Assembly: GCF_016901575.1 (NCBI RefSeq)
Contig: NZ_JACJKQ010000012.1
Span: 1 to 60,773, forward strand
Source of the DNA: Enorma phocaeensis
GTDB taxonomy: Bacteria > Actinomycetota > Coriobacteriia > Coriobacteriales > Coriobacteriaceae
Reading direction: 5' to 3'
DNA: 60,773 nt
Part shown: positions 17,242-25,606 of the stretch, piece after piece
Numbering within the stretch: the stretch's first letter is position 1
How the letters are laid out: each line of letters starts with the position of its first letter
Notes under the pieces: generated by a model
Seen by the model: the letters and a program-made list of their open reading frames with translations, nothing else
Database searches by the model: none
What the model was told of the DNA's origin: nothing
Translations under genes and position numbers: made by a program

Positions 17242-17333
17242 GCTGCCCGCTCACGCGCGCGGGGCAGCTCCACGAGGAACTGCGTGGCCGCCGATATCCG
17301 CTCGGCGCTGCCCGCTCACGCGCGCGGGGCAGC
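17242..17333 (+). repeat. Two identical 27-nt hairpin repeats in the luxS leader
   Basis: GCTGCCCGCTCACGCGCGCG followed by GGGCAGC occurs at 17242-17268 and again at 17307-17333, 65 bp apart. Each copy folds as GCTGCCC against GGGCAGC. They lie between a TATACT box (17196-17201) and luxS, so they would be in its untranslated leader. I could not match them to a known riboswitch. Confidence 0.75.
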
Positions 17334-17366
17334 CCGGAATATGACAAGAGGTAGAAGGGGTTACCT

Positions 17367-17849
17367 ATGGAAAAGATTGCTAGCTTTACCGTCAACCACC
17401 TGGTGCTCAAGCCGGGCGTGTACGTCTCGCGAGTGGACGCGGACCCTATCACCGGCGTGCAGGTGACCACCTTCGACCTGCGCCTCACCGAGCCCAACCA
17501 TGAGCCGGTCATGAACACGGCGGAGTGCCACACCATCGAGCATCTGGGCGCCACCTTCTTGCGGAACCATCCGGCGTGGTCCTCCCGCGTGGTCTATTTT
17601 GGCCCCATGGGCTGCCGCACGGGGTTTTACCTGGTCGTATTCGGCAAGGTGACGTCCGAGGAAATCTTGCCGCTCGTGCGCGAGCTCTTTGAGTTCGTGC
17701 GTGACTTCGAGGGCGAGATCCCCGGCGCCCGGCCTGAAGAGTGCGGCAACTATCTCGACCAGAACCTGCCGATGGCGCGCTGGCTTGCAAGGCGTTATCT
17801 GGAGCGCGACCTTACATGCGCCGACGAGGGCCGCCTGCACTATCAATAG
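17367..17849 (+). CDS. luxS: S-ribosylhomocysteine lyase (autoinducer-2 synthesis)
   Basis: A 160-aa LuxS that splits S-ribosylhomocysteine to homocysteine and DPD, the AI-2 precursor. The metal site is His55 and His59 of HTIEH with Cys126 in ECGNYLDQN. The reactive Cys83 lies in GPMGCRTGFYL. The length matches the family. AGAAGGGG lies 7 nt before the ATG. It links to the methionine cycle genes at the left end of the window, though it is not adjacent to them. The two hairpin repeats upstream may act on its mRNA. Confidence 0.97.
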   Translation: MEKIASFTVNHLVLKPGVYVSRVDADPITGVQVTTFDLRLTEPNHEPVMNTAECHTIEHLGATFLRNHPAWSSRVVYFGPMGCRTGFYLVVFGKVTSEEILPLVRELFEFVRDFEGEIPGARPEECGNYLDQNLPMARWLARRYLERDLTCADEGRLHYQ

Positions 17850-17977
17850 TCCCGTGTCCCCTGTCGACCGAGTCGAGGCTGCCCGGCGCTGCGTCCGGCT
17901 GCGTTTGTTCTGCGAGCGCTCTCGCCAGCGGCTACAATGGGATGCGTTTCAAGGCCTCTTCATAAGGAGCTGCTCTC

Positions 17978-18883
17978 ATGCCCCACACCGTTTTGCCATC
18001 CGTTCCCACCGGCGAGCTGCGTGACCGCCTTCGCCGGGTGCGCTATGTGTTCACCGACCTTGACGGCACCATGCTGGCGCCTGGCTCGTGTGCGCTGGCA
18101 GATGCCAAGGGCAACCCGAGCATTGAGTTCGTGAGCACCCTGCTTGCGCTCAAGCAGGCGGGCATCGAGGTCATTCCCTGCTCTGGCCGCAACCGCTCGA
18201 TGCTGCATGAGGACATTCGCTTGCTGGGCCTCAACTCCTTTATCGGCGAGATGGGCGGCTTGCTCATGATCGATAACAGCGAGAGCCGCTGGGAGTACTA
18301 CACCGCCGACATGCCCTATAACCCCGCCTGGGGCTATTCTCCGCATGAGTGCATCGAGGCCACGGGCATTCTCGACGAGTTCTCGACCCGTTGGCCCGGG
18401 CTGCTCGAGTATCACAACGACATGTCGACGGGCTACAAGCATCGCGAGGTCACGGTCGGCCTGCGCGGCGAGGTTCCCGACGAGGAGGCCCGCGCCATCA
18501 TCGAGGCCTCCGGCGCCGAGCTCGACTGGGGCGATAACGGATTCTTGAACTACATCTCCGCGCCCACCACCCTCAAGCTTCCCGAGGGCGTGAAAGGCCG
18601 TGCGTTCAACATCATGCCGCGCGGACTCAACAAGGGGCGCGGCATCGAGCGCTTCTGCCACCTCCGGGGCATCGACCTCTCGGAGACGCTCGCCATTGGC
18701 GACGCTACGTCAGACTTCCTCATGGCCGACTACTGCGACACGTTCTTCTTGGTGGAAAACGGCCTCAAGAATCCCACCGCCGAGGCGTTCCTCGCCAGCC
18801 ATGACAACGCGTTTGTCACGCAGGGCCGCATCGTGGACGGTTGGGTGAGCAGCATGCGCTGCGTGTTGGCGGCCCAGCAGTAA
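17978..18883 (+). CDS. HAD-family hydrolase (class IIB, Cof/MPGP-like)
   Basis: A 301-aa phosphatase-type protein. Motif I is FTDLDGTM with Asp27 and Asp29. CSGRNRSM is motif II, and GDATSDFLMADYC is motif IV. The cap region of about 100 residues between them is of the IIB type seen in sugar-phosphate and phosphoglycerate phosphatases. The substrate is unknown. AAGGAG lies 9 nt before the ATG. murI follows 15 bp after the stop, so it may lead the murI-rph-rdgB-dtd operon. Confidence 0.88.
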   Translation: MPHTVLPSVPTGELRDRLRRVRYVFTDLDGTMLAPGSCALADAKGNPSIEFVSTLLALKQAGIEVIPCSGRNRSMLHEDIRLLGLNSFIGEMGGLLMIDNSESRWEYYTADMPYNPAWGYSPHECIEATGILDEFSTRWPGLLEYHNDMSTGYKHREVTVGLRGEVPDEEARAIIEASGAELDWGDNGFLNYISAPTTLKLPEGVKGRAFNIMPRGLNKGRGIERFCHLRGIDLSETLAIGDATSDFLMADYCDTFFLVENGLKNPTAEAFLASHDNAFVTQGRIVDGWVSSMRCVLAAQQ

Positions 18884-18898
18884 GGCGGGGCGAGTCGC

Positions 18899-19870
18899 AT
18901 GCAGCACCAGCCCACGTCTCAAGAGCGTATCGAGCAGGGCAGCCTGGTCACGGCCGAGCCTACGGTCACCGACCCGCTGGCGGCGGAGCGGTCGGGCAAC
19001 AGCCGTCCCATCGGCGTCTTCGATTCGGGCCTGGGCGGCCTGACCGTCGCCCGCGCCATGGCGCGCGCGCTTCCGCATGAGTCCATCTATTACCTTGGCG
19101 ATACAAAGCGCTGCCCCTATGGTCCGCGCAGCGAGGACGAGGTCCGCTCGTTTGTCATGCAGGCGGGCAGATGGCTTGAGGCCCATGACGTGAAGATCAT
19201 GGTCATCGCCTGCAACACCGCCACGGCTGCGGGCCTGCACCTGGCCCAGCAGCTGCTGCGCGTCCCCGTGATCGGGGTGATCGCGCCGGGCGCGCGCGCC
19301 GCCATCAACACCACGCGCACGCGCAAGGTCGGCGTGCTTGCAACCGAGCTGACCGTCCGCTCCGGCGCCTATCGGCGCGCCATTCATAGCTTGGATGCGG
19401 GCGTAGACGTGTACGGGTGTCCGGCGCCGAGCTTCGTCGAGATCGTCGAACGCGAGCTGGCTACGGGCGCGCATCTGCAGGAGCGGTGGCTCGAGGACGG
19501 CGACATCTTCGATACGCCCGAGAACCGCGCCGAGGTGCGTCGCACGCTTTCTCCGCTTGCCGACCGCGATGTGGACACGGTGGTGCTGGGGTGCACGCAT
19601 TTCCCGCTGCTCGCAGGGCCTATCGAGGCCGCGTTGGGACCGGGGGTGCGCGTGGTCTCGTCCGCGGAGGAGACCACCCGAGAGCTCACGGACATCCTTG
19701 AGCGGCGCGAGCAGCTCGCGTCGGAAAGCGTTACTCCGCGCCATCGCTTCGCCACCACCTCGGACAACATCGCCGAGTTCGCCGCTGCGGGGAGCTTCAT
19801 CTTTGGCCAGCCGCTCCGCAGCGTCGAGTATGTTGGTCCCGAAGAGCTCGACGCCCTGTATCATCGCTAA
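18899..19870 (+). CDS. murI: Glutamate racemase
   Basis: A 323-aa MurI making D-glutamate for peptidoglycan. GVFDSGLGGLTVARA is the first conserved block. The two catalytic cysteines are Cys105 in VIACNTATA and Cys232 in LGCTHFPLL. An extra 35-40 residues at the N-terminus precede the fold, so a later start is possible, but no in-frame ATG lies close to SRPIGVFDSG. It clusters with rph, rdgB and dtd in a quality-control operon, as in many Gram-positives. Confidence 0.95.
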   Translation: MQHQPTSQERIEQGSLVTAEPTVTDPLAAERSGNSRPIGVFDSGLGGLTVARAMARALPHESIYYLGDTKRCPYGPRSEDEVRSFVMQAGRWLEAHDVKIMVIACNTATAAGLHLAQQLLRVPVIGVIAPGARAAINTTRTRKVGVLATELTVRSGAYRRAIHSLDAGVDVYGCPAPSFVEIVERELATGAHLQERWLEDGDIFDTPENRAEVRRTLSPLADRDVDTVVLGCTHFPLLAGPIEAALGPGVRVVSSAEETTRELTDILERREQLASESVTPRHRFATTSDNIAEFAAAGSFIFGQPLRSVEYVGPEELDALYHR

Positions 19871-19914
19871 GACGCCGCCCTTCTGCCGCGGCGGGACAAT
19901 TTAGGAAAGGTTGA

Positions 19915-20655
19915 ATGCCCATGGTCCTCACTGACCCCGCGCGCTCGTACGGGCGCGCCGCCAACGAGATGCGCCCTGTGAAGCTGACGCGCGATGTCAT
20001 GAAGCACGCGCTGGGCTCCTGCTTGGTGGAGTTCGGCGACACGAAGGTGCTCTGCGCCGCCACGATCGAGGAGGGCGTGCCGGGCTGGCGCAAGGCGAGC
20101 CGTGCGGGATGGGTGACCGCCGAGTATGCCATGCTGCCGGCATCCACCAATCGCCGCACCAAACGCGAGACCGGCCAGCGCAAGGGTCGCTCCATGGAGA
20201 TCGAGCGCCTTATCGGCCGCAGCCTGCGGACGGTCACCAACCTGCGGTCGCTGGGCGAGTTCACCGTCACGGTGGACTGCGACGTGCTGCAGGCCGACGG
20301 AGGCACCCGTACGGCAAGCATCACCGGCGCCTGGGTGGCGCTGCACGACGCGCTTATGGCGTGGGTCGAGGCGGGCAAGATCGCCCGTCTGCCCCTCACC
20401 GATCAGGTGGCGGCGGTTTCCATGGGCGTGGTCGACGGCGAGAACCTGCTCGACCTGGACTACTCCGAGGACTCCAACGCAGAGGTCGACATGAACCTCG
20501 TTGCCACCGGGTCCGGCGAGATCATCGAGATTCAGGGCACCGGGGAGCGCACCCCATTTGATCGCGCGCGTCTCAACACGCTGCTCGACTTGGGCGACGA
20601 GGGCATCCAGCACCTGTTGAAGCTGCAAGACGAGGTCACGGCTTTCAGGGACTGA
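19915..20655 (+). CDS. rph: Ribonuclease PH
   Basis: A 246-aa phosphorolytic 3'-5' exoribonuclease that trims tRNA 3' ends. Recognisable blocks are the N-terminal [23 protein letters not shown] in parts, [12 protein letters not shown]-type sequence (here [16 protein letters not shown]), and [24 protein letters not shown]. The family length is about 240 aa. AGGAAAGG lies 4 nt before ATG 19915. Downstream rdgB follows after 93 bp. Confidence 0.96.
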   Translation: MPMVLTDPARSYGRAANEMRPVKLTRDVMKHALGSCLVEFGDTKVLCAATIEEGVPGWRKASRAGWVTAEYAMLPASTNRRTKRETGQRKGRSMEIERLIGRSLRTVTNLRSLGEFTVTVDCDVLQADGGTRTASITGAWVALHDALMAWVEAGKIARLPLTDQVAAVSMGVVDGENLLDLDYSEDSNAEVDMNLVATGSGEIIEIQGTGERTPFDRARLNTLLDLGDEGIQHLLKLQDEVTAFRD

Positions 20656-20748
20656 CGATAATCACGAGTGCCGGGCCGCCTTCGCGCAGGCGCGGACCGG
20701 CGTGTTGGCTCGGCGGGCATGGCCCGTGGCAAGAGAGGACGGCGCACC

Positions 20749-21426
20749 ATGGCGCTTGATCATATAGACATCGCAGAGCTTGACCCGGCGCATACCGTGG
20801 TCGTTGCCACCGGTAACGCCCACAAGCTGATCGAGATCGAAGAGATCTTGGGGCGCGCGCTGCCGGGAACGCGTTTTGTCGCCCTGGGGCAGCTGGGTGA
20901 TTTTGAAGATCCCGAAGAGACGGGGTCCACGTTCGCCGAGAACGCCATCATCAAGGCGGAGGCGGCTGTGGCGGAGACGGGCCTTGTTTCAGTTGCAGAC
21001 GATTCCGGTCTGGTCGTCGATGCGCTCGACGGCGAGCCCGGCGTGTATTCTGCGCGCTACGCCGGCGTGCACGGAGACGATGCCGCCAACAATGCGAAGC
21101 TGCTTGCCAATATGCGCGATGTCCCCGATGCCGAGCGGACGGCGCGCTTTATGAGCGTGGTCGCACTGATCGAGCCTTCGGGCGTGGTCCGACTGGGCAA
21201 GGGCGTCTGCGAGGGAGTGGTGGGCCACGAGGGCAGGGGCGACCACGGCTTTGGCTACGACCCTCTGTTTCTGCCCGACGACACGCCGGGCAAGACCATG
21301 GCCGAGCTCCTTCCCGAGGAGAAAAACGCCATCAGTCACCGCTTCCATGCGCTGCAGGACCTTTGCGCCCAGCTTGCCTCCGAAGGTGCCTTGGTTGGGG
21401 ACGACGAGGCTGCCGAGGAGGCGTAA
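20749..21426 (+). CDS. rdgB: Non-canonical purine NTP pyrophosphatase (RdgB/HAM1)
   Basis: A 225-aa Ham1 family enzyme that removes ITP and XTP from the nucleotide pool. The motifs are VVATGNAHKLIEI, ENAIIKAEAA, VADDSGLVVDALDGEPGVYSARYAG and GFGYDPLFLPD, the usual order. AGAGAGGA lies 9 nt before ATG 20749; an in-frame ATG at 20719 (MARGKRGRR) is possible but less supported. dtd starts 6 bp after its stop, so the two are translated from one mRNA. Confidence 0.96.
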   Translation: MALDHIDIAELDPAHTVVVATGNAHKLIEIEEILGRALPGTRFVALGQLGDFEDPEETGSTFAENAIIKAEAAVAETGLVSVADDSGLVVDALDGEPGVYSARYAGVHGDDAANNAKLLANMRDVPDAERTARFMSVVALIEPSGVVRLGKGVCEGVVGHEGRGDHGFGYDPLFLPDDTPGKTMAELLPEEKNAISHRFHALQDLCAQLASEGALVGDDEAAEEA

Positions 21427-21432
21427 GGCGTC

Positions 21433-21879
21433 ATGAGGGCTGTCATCCAGCGCGTGCTGCGCTCAAGCGTCGTCATCGACGGCGAGACGGTGGGCTCGAT
21501 CGGCCAGGGCTACCTCATTCTGCTCGGGGTGGGTCACAACGACGGTCACGCTGAGGCCGAAAAGCTGTGGCATAAGATCTTCGCCCTGCGCATCATGGAG
21601 GACGAGAACGGAAAGACCAACCGCTCGATCGATGACGTGGGCGGCGAGGTGCTCGTGGTGTCGCAGTTCACGCTCTTTGCCGACTGCCGCCGTGGCCGCC
21701 GCCCCTCCTTCACTGCGGCGGGAGCCCCCGATCTTGCCAATGAGCTCTACGAATACTTCGTCTCGCTCGCACGCGCGGATGTGTCGCATGTCGCCACGGG
21801 CTCGTTCGGCGCCGATATGAAGGTCGAGCTGGTAAACGACGGCCCCTTCACCATCGTGCTCGATACCGACGACCTCTAG
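21433..21879 (+). CDS. dtd: D-aminoacyl-tRNA deacylase
   Basis: A 148-aa DTD that removes D-amino acids (and glycine mischarged on tRNA-Ala) from t[21 protein letters not shown] is the canonical N-terminus. The active-site motifs are [17 protein letters not shown] and [11 protein letters not shown], where the family usually has NxGPVT; Phe replaces Val next to the catalytic Thr. It is the last gene of the murI-rph-rdgB-dtd group. The 244 bp after it contain only GC-rich sequence and a TATACT box at 22050. Confidence 0.95.
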   Translation: MRAVIQRVLRSSVVIDGETVGSIGQGYLILLGVGHNDGHAEAEKLWHKIFALRIMEDENGKTNRSIDDVGGEVLVVSQFTLFADCRRGRRPSFTAAGAPDLANELYEYFVSLARADVSHVATGSFGADMKVELVNDGPFTIVLDTDDL

Positions 21880-22123
21880 GCTCGCCGCGCCGCCGCCTGC
21901 GTTTTGCGGGTTCGCGTGGCCGGTTGCCGCCCGGTCGTGCTCGACGGGCTTTCGGCCACGCGCCCCCGGGGGCGGTCTGCGTCGCGCCCCCGGTCCGCCA
22001 CACCCTCAACACATGACGTCAAAAATCAAGCCCACCCTTGCCGAGGCTGCTATACTCTTGTCCGTTTGACTTTAAGTTGGGGATATTCTGCCCTGATTGC
22101 AGAGCATGCAGGAGGCATCGTCC

Positions 22124-22420
22124 ATGGAAGAGTTGGCAGTCAACCACGTCGAGGAGATTCACGAGCATCTGAGCCAGATGGTCGGGCAGCGGGTGAAGGT
22201 GAAGGCCAACATGGGCCGCACGCGCGTCATTGAGCGCATGGGCACCATCAAGACGGTTCATCCTGTGGTTTTTATCGTCGAGGTGAACGAGCGCCGCGGC
22301 CGCACGTCGCGCCAGTCCTACCAATACGTCGACGTGCTCACTGGTTCGGTCGAGCTTTTCGACCCCGAGTCGGGCGAGCATATCTTCACGCCGCTGGGCA
22401 ACCAGTCCGAGGAGCACTAA
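22124..22420 (+). CDS. veg: Veg family protein
   Basis: A 98-aa member of the Veg (DUF1021) family. GQRVKVKANMGRTRVIERMGTIKTVHPVVFIVEV and SYQYVDVLTGSVELF are the family core. In Bacillus subtilis Veg promotes biofilm matrix expression and, as here, is encoded just upstream of ispE. AGGAGG lies 8 nt before ATG 22124, which decides this start over earlier in-frame ATGs at 22097 and 22106. It ends 1 nt before ispE begins. Confidence 0.92.
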   Translation: MEELAVNHVEEIHEHLSQMVGQRVKVKANMGRTRVIERMGTIKTVHPVVFIVEVNERRGRTSRQSYQYVDVLTGSVELFDPESGEHIFTPLGNQSEEH

Positions 22421-22421
22421 C

Positions 22422-23315
22422 ATGCCTGCGCGGTTTATGCTTGTCACCGCTCCGGCAAAGATCAATCTGTACCTGGGCGTACATTCTCAAAAAGATGAGC
22501 GCGGCTATCATCGCGTCGATTCGGTCATGACGTCGATCGACCTGGCAGATACGCTCGCGATCGCCCCTGCCGAAGAGCTTTCGGTGCACACCGTGCCCGA
22601 GGCCGATTTCCCCATGGAGCACAATACGGCCTACCGGGCGGCGGTCGCCATGGGCGAGGCGTTCGGCCGCGATCCGAACTTCACCATCCTGATCGATAAG
22701 CACATCCCGGTTCGTTCGGGCCTGGGCGGTCCGTCGACCGATGCCGCAGCGGTGATCATGGCGTTGTGCCGGGAATGGGGGCTCGATCCCACCGACCCCA
22801 AGATCGATGAGGTCGCACGCTCTATCGGGGCCGACGTCCCGTTCTTCCTGTACGGCCCTCCGGCGTACCTTGCTGGGGCCGGCGACGAGATGCGCGAGCT
22901 CTTCCGTCCGCTCACCGGAACTCCGGTTGCGCTTGTCAAGCCGTTGGCGAGTGGCGTGACCGCCCGCGATGCCTACGTGCGCTTCGACGAGGACCCTGTC
23001 GACGTGCCCGAGCTCGAGCCGATGCTCGAGGCGCTTCGCCAGCATGACGAGACCGCGATCTTCGACGGCGTCGCGAACAACCTCGCGCCTGCCGCCTGCG
23101 CGATCGAGCCCGAGATCGCCGAGATTCTGGATTGGATTCGCGAGCAGCCCGACGTGCGCGCCGCCGACGTTACCGGATCGGGCGCCTGCGTGTTCGCGGT
23201 GTGCAACACCCAGATGGCTGCAGATGCCATCGTGCTCGATGCGATCAAGGAGCACGGCTGGTGGGGCCAGTCGGCAAAAATGGAAAACTCGGGACCATAT
23301 ATCGCCGCGGGCTAG
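22422..23315 (+). CDS. ispE: 4-diphosphocytidyl-2-C-methyl-D-erythritol kinase
   Basis: A 297-aa GHMP kinase, the ATP-dependent step of the MEP isoprenoid pathway. The substrate-binding start is VTAPAKINLYLGV. The ATP loop is PVRSGLGGPSTDAAAVI, with Pro in place of the usual Gly and Thr for Ser. GADVPFFL is also conserved. It is coupled to veg by a 1-nt gap. ispD and ispF lie elsewhere in the window (44.8 and 54.3 kb). Confidence 0.96.
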   Translation: MPARFMLVTAPAKINLYLGVHSQKDERGYHRVDSVMTSIDLADTLAIAPAEELSVHTVPEADFPMEHNTAYRAAVAMGEAFGRDPNFTILIDKHIPVRSGLGGPSTDAAAVIMALCREWGLDPTDPKIDEVARSIGADVPFFLYGPPAYLAGAGDEMRELFRPLTGTPVALVKPLASGVTARDAYVRFDEDPVDVPELEPMLEALRQHDETAIFDGVANNLAPAACAIEPEIAEILDWIREQPDVRAADVTGSGACVFAVCNTQMAADAIVLDAIKEHGWWGQSAKMENSGPYIAAG

Positions 23316-23352
23316 CATCCGGGTTCCCCTTGTGCTAAGATAGCCTCCGCTT

Positions 23353-23429
23353 CGGGTTGTGGCTCAGTTTGGTAGAGCACCGCGTTCGGGACGCGGGGGT
23401 CGCTGGTTCAAATCCAGTCAACCCGACCA
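23353..23429 (+). tRNA. tRNA-Pro (anticodon CGG)
   Basis: CGGGTTG pairs with CAACCCG. The anticodon stem CCGCG/CGCGG encloses TTCGGGA with CGG at 23387-23389. The T arm is CTGGTTCAAATCCAG, and CCA is encoded at 23427-23429. It lies 37 bp after ispE. Confidence 0.97.
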
Positions 23430-23439
23430 TCGCATGCAG

Positions 23440-23475
23440 ACAGGCCAGAGTGGTTTTCCGCTCTGGCCTGTTTTG
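23440..23475 (+). terminator. Terminator of tRNA-Pro
   Basis: ACAGGCCAGAGTGG pairs with CCGCTCTGGCCTGT around a TTTT loop and ends in TTTTGG. Confidence 0.92.
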
Positions 23476-23667
23476 GTATGGAGGCACTTGAGGTTGGCGC
23501 GATATCGTATGGCGTCAGGGGATGGCGAGGTTTCCATTGCGCGGCACGCATCTGGCGGCAGTATGCTTTGTGTGCGAATCAGCGCGGCTGCCGGACAGCA
23601 TGGCGGGCCGAATCCCTGGCGATTCATACCGTCAACACCGGGTTGGGTACAAAGGCAGGTGTTCGAC

Positions 23668-24336
23668 ATGACAGGCGCAAGGCGCGGCTACGCGAAGGTG
23701 AACGAGCGTATAGGCAGGCATGTGACGCGCGACGAGCTGCGCGAGCTGCTTGACGAGCCCGATGGCGAGGTGACGATGACCTCGTTCGACGGCGAGACCT
23801 TCTCAGACGCCGATGTCTCGGGGGCTACGTTCTCGAGCGTCGTGTTTCATGCCTGCACGTTTGAGCGGGCCGATTTGTCGGCGTGCACATTTACCGACGT
23901 GGTGTTTAGGGGCTGCAGATTCATATCGAGCTCGATGGAGCGCTGCTGGCTCAACCGCGTTGATTTCCATTCGTGTTCGGCGCCCGGGCTGGGGCTCGCC
24001 AAGGGCAGGCTCACCGGCGTGCTGTTTGAAGACTGCCAGCTGCGGTATGCAGACTTTTCCGAGACGACGGTGCGCGGCATGACGGCATATAAGACCAGCT
24101 TGAGAGAAAGTGCCTGGAGGGCTACAAAGCTGGGCAAGATCTCGTTGGAGCAGTGCGACCTCTCGCGTGCGGACGTCTTTCAGACCGCGCTTGCCGGCGT
24201 GGACCTTTCGAGCTGCGACATCGGGGGTCTTGTGGTCTCCAACTCATTTCGCGAGCTGCGCGGCTCGATCATTGCCCCCGAGCAGGCGGTCGACCTCATC
24301 GGTCTGCTGGGGGTTCGCATAAAGCAGGAGGAGTGA
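23668..24336 (+). CDS. Pentapeptide-repeat protein
   Basis: A 222-aa protein with pentapeptide repeats of the A(D/N)LXX type from about residue 46 to 190: FSDADVSGATFSSVVFHACTF, ADLSACTFTDVVFRGC, YADFSETTVRG, CDLSRADVFQTALAGVDLSSCDI. These fold as a quadrilateral beta helix. Some relatives (Qnr, MfpA, AlbG) mimic DNA and protect gyrase from quinolones or toxins, but repeats alone do not show that. The N-terminal 45 residues are helical. ATG 23668 follows AAAGGCAGG by 8 nt. It stands alone between tRNA-Pro and tatA, so its role is open. Confidence 0.85.
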   Translation: MTGARRGYAKVNERIGRHVTRDELRELLDEPDGEVTMTSFDGETFSDADVSGATFSSVVFHACTFERADLSACTFTDVVFRGCRFISSSMERCWLNRVDFHSCSAPGLGLAKGRLTGVLFEDCQLRYADFSETTVRGMTAYKTSLRESAWRATKLGKISLEQCDLSRADVFQTALAGVDLSSCDIGGLVVSNSFRELRGSIIAPEQAVDLIGLLGVRIKQEE

Positions 24337-24371
24337 CCGTGCCGGATGCTTCTAGGTTTGTCCCGCATGTA

Positions 24372-24437
24372 AAAGCGTGTCACAACTGACATGAAGGGCC
24401 TAAAACCGGTGCCCTCATGTCAGTTGTGACACGCTTT
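24372..24437. repeat. Long perfect hairpin between the pentapeptide gene and tatA
   Basis: A 23-bp perfect stem runs from AAAGCGTGTCACAACTGACA to its complement. A bulged A and four more GGGC/GCCC pairs extend it toward the loop. There is no T-run beyond the TTT of the stem, so it may terminate poorly; it looks like a mobile or structural intergenic repeat. It lies in a 315-bp gap that also holds the tatA promoter. Confidence 0.85.
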
Positions 24438-24585
24438 GAGGCTTGAGGCGTCGCGCCGCCGAAGGGGAGGCCTCGAGAAACGCCATGGACCGCGGCATGG
24501 CATAGGGGGCGCGCATCGCGACTTCGCCATATTTCCACACGGCTTTACACGCACATTACCTGCTCACGTGTAAAATGTGGCGGAG

Positions 24586-24614
24586 TTGTCCGTGCCACCC
24601 GCGCGCGGTATACT
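24586..24614 (+). promoter_or_regulatory. tatA: Sigma-70-type promoter of tatA
   Basis: TTGTCC and TATACT are separated by exactly 17 bp, placing the start of transcription near 24621, about 30 nt before the tatA ATG. Confidence 0.75.
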
Positions 24615-24651
24615 CGTTCGAGCACGTTTTGGCGTACATCTGGGAGGAAAT

Positions 24652-24909
24652 ATGTTCCCTAAGGGTTTTGAGTGGATTGTCATCCTGATCGTGGTTCTGG
24701 TCATTTTCGGGCCTAAGAACCTTCCAAAGCTCGGCAAGTCCCTCGGTTCCACCGTCAAGAACCTCCGCGAGGGCATGCAGGGCGATGACACCAGCGACCA
24801 GCCCGAGGAGAGCGAGGAGGATAAGGAAATCCGCGAGCTCGAGGAGAAGCTGGCCGAGGCCAAGAAGAAGAAGGAAGCCGATTCCGACGAGGGCCCCATC
24901 TCCGAGTAG
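24652..24909 (+). CDS. tatA: Sec-independent translocase protein TatA
   Basis: An 85-aa TatA/E: a short N-terminal transmembrane helix (EWIVILIVVLVIFGP), then the FGPKNLPKLGKSLGSTVKNLREG amphipathic helix, then an acidic and lysine-rich tail (KEIRELEEKLAEAKKKKEA). It forms the pore of the twin-arginine export system for folded proteins. tatC is not nearby. GGGAGGAAA lies just before ATG 24652. It has its own promoter and terminator. Confidence 0.95.
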   Translation: MFPKGFEWIVILIVVLVIFGPKNLPKLGKSLGSTVKNLREGMQGDDTSDQPEESEEDKEIRELEEKLAEAKKKKEADSDEGPISE

Positions 24910-24932
24910 GAACGCATAACGTCGGGTAAGCG

Positions 24933-24969
24933 GCGGCCGGTTGCCTCTTGGTCTGCCGGTCGCTTTTTT
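24933..24969 (+). terminator. Terminator of tatA
   Basis: GCGGCCGG pairs with CCGGTCGC (one G-T pair) and is followed by TTTTTT. Confidence 0.85.
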
Positions 24970-25016
24970 CTCCCGTGGGATTTAGACGCACATCGCTACA
25001 GCAAGGAGTTTTCTGC

Positions 25017-25490
25017 ATGGATGCAAGCGAGATCGTACTGACAGCCGAAGGCCGCCAGAAGCTGGTCGACGAGCTTGAGTGGCGTGAGGGCGACCTCACG
25101 AAGGAGATTGTCGAGCGCATTCGCACCGCTCGCGACTTCGGCGACCTCTCGGAGAACTCCGAGTACGACGATGCGAAGGAAGAGCAGGCTAAAAACGCCG
25201 CCCGCATCGCAGAGATCCAGTCTATTCTCGCCAACGCCAAGGAGGCCGAGTCCCTCGACCACAACCTGATCGTGTCCATCGGCTGCACCGTTGGCCTGGT
25301 CGACGGCGACGGCGTTGCGACCGAGGTCACCCTGGTGGGCACCACCGAGACCAACTCGCTTGAGCACAAGATCTCCAACGAGTCTCCCGTGGGTCGCGCC
25401 ATCATCGGTCGCGCCGAGGGCGATACCGTCGAGGTCGTGACTCCGTCCGGCAAGTCGCGCATCTACACCATCACGAAGATCACGCGCTAG
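25017..25490 (+). CDS. greA: Transcription elongation factor GreA
   Basis: A 157-aa GreA that rescues backtracked RNA polymerase by stimulating transcript cleavage. The N-terminal coiled coil includes LTAEGRQKLVDELEWREG and carries the acidic tip ARDFGDLSENSEYDDAKEEQ that reaches the active site. The FKBP-like C-terminal domain ends in SGKSRIYTITKI. CAAGGAG lies 8 nt before ATG 25017. It is flanked by terminators. Confidence 0.96.
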   Translation: MDASEIVLTAEGRQKLVDELEWREGDLTKEIVERIRTARDFGDLSENSEYDDAKEEQAKNAARIAEIQSILANAKEAESLDHNLIVSIGCTVGLVDGDGVATEVTLVGTTETNSLEHKISNESPVGRAIIGRAEGDTVEVVTPSGKSRIYTITKITR

Positions 25491-25518
25491 GCCGCGGCCC
25501 GGTGCGAACAGCCTGTAC

Positions 25519-25556
25519 GCTCCCCGGGACCGCAAGGCCCCTGGGGAGCTTTTTTG
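25519..25556 (+). terminator. Terminator of greA
   Basis: GCTCCCCGGG pairs with CCCTGGGGAGC (one base unpaired) and is followed by TTTTTT. Confidence 0.9.
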
Positions 25557-25606
25557 TTGAAGGCGCCCATTGATGAAAGGGCGCGAAGTCGCTGCAAGGA
25601 GCTAGC

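Noticed and set aside
16648-17554. Minus-strand frames of 175 and 295 codons with Pro/Arg/Ser repeats
   Set aside because: They run through the sense strand of tRNA-Val, its terminator and the tandem repeats. No RBS or recognisable domain is present.
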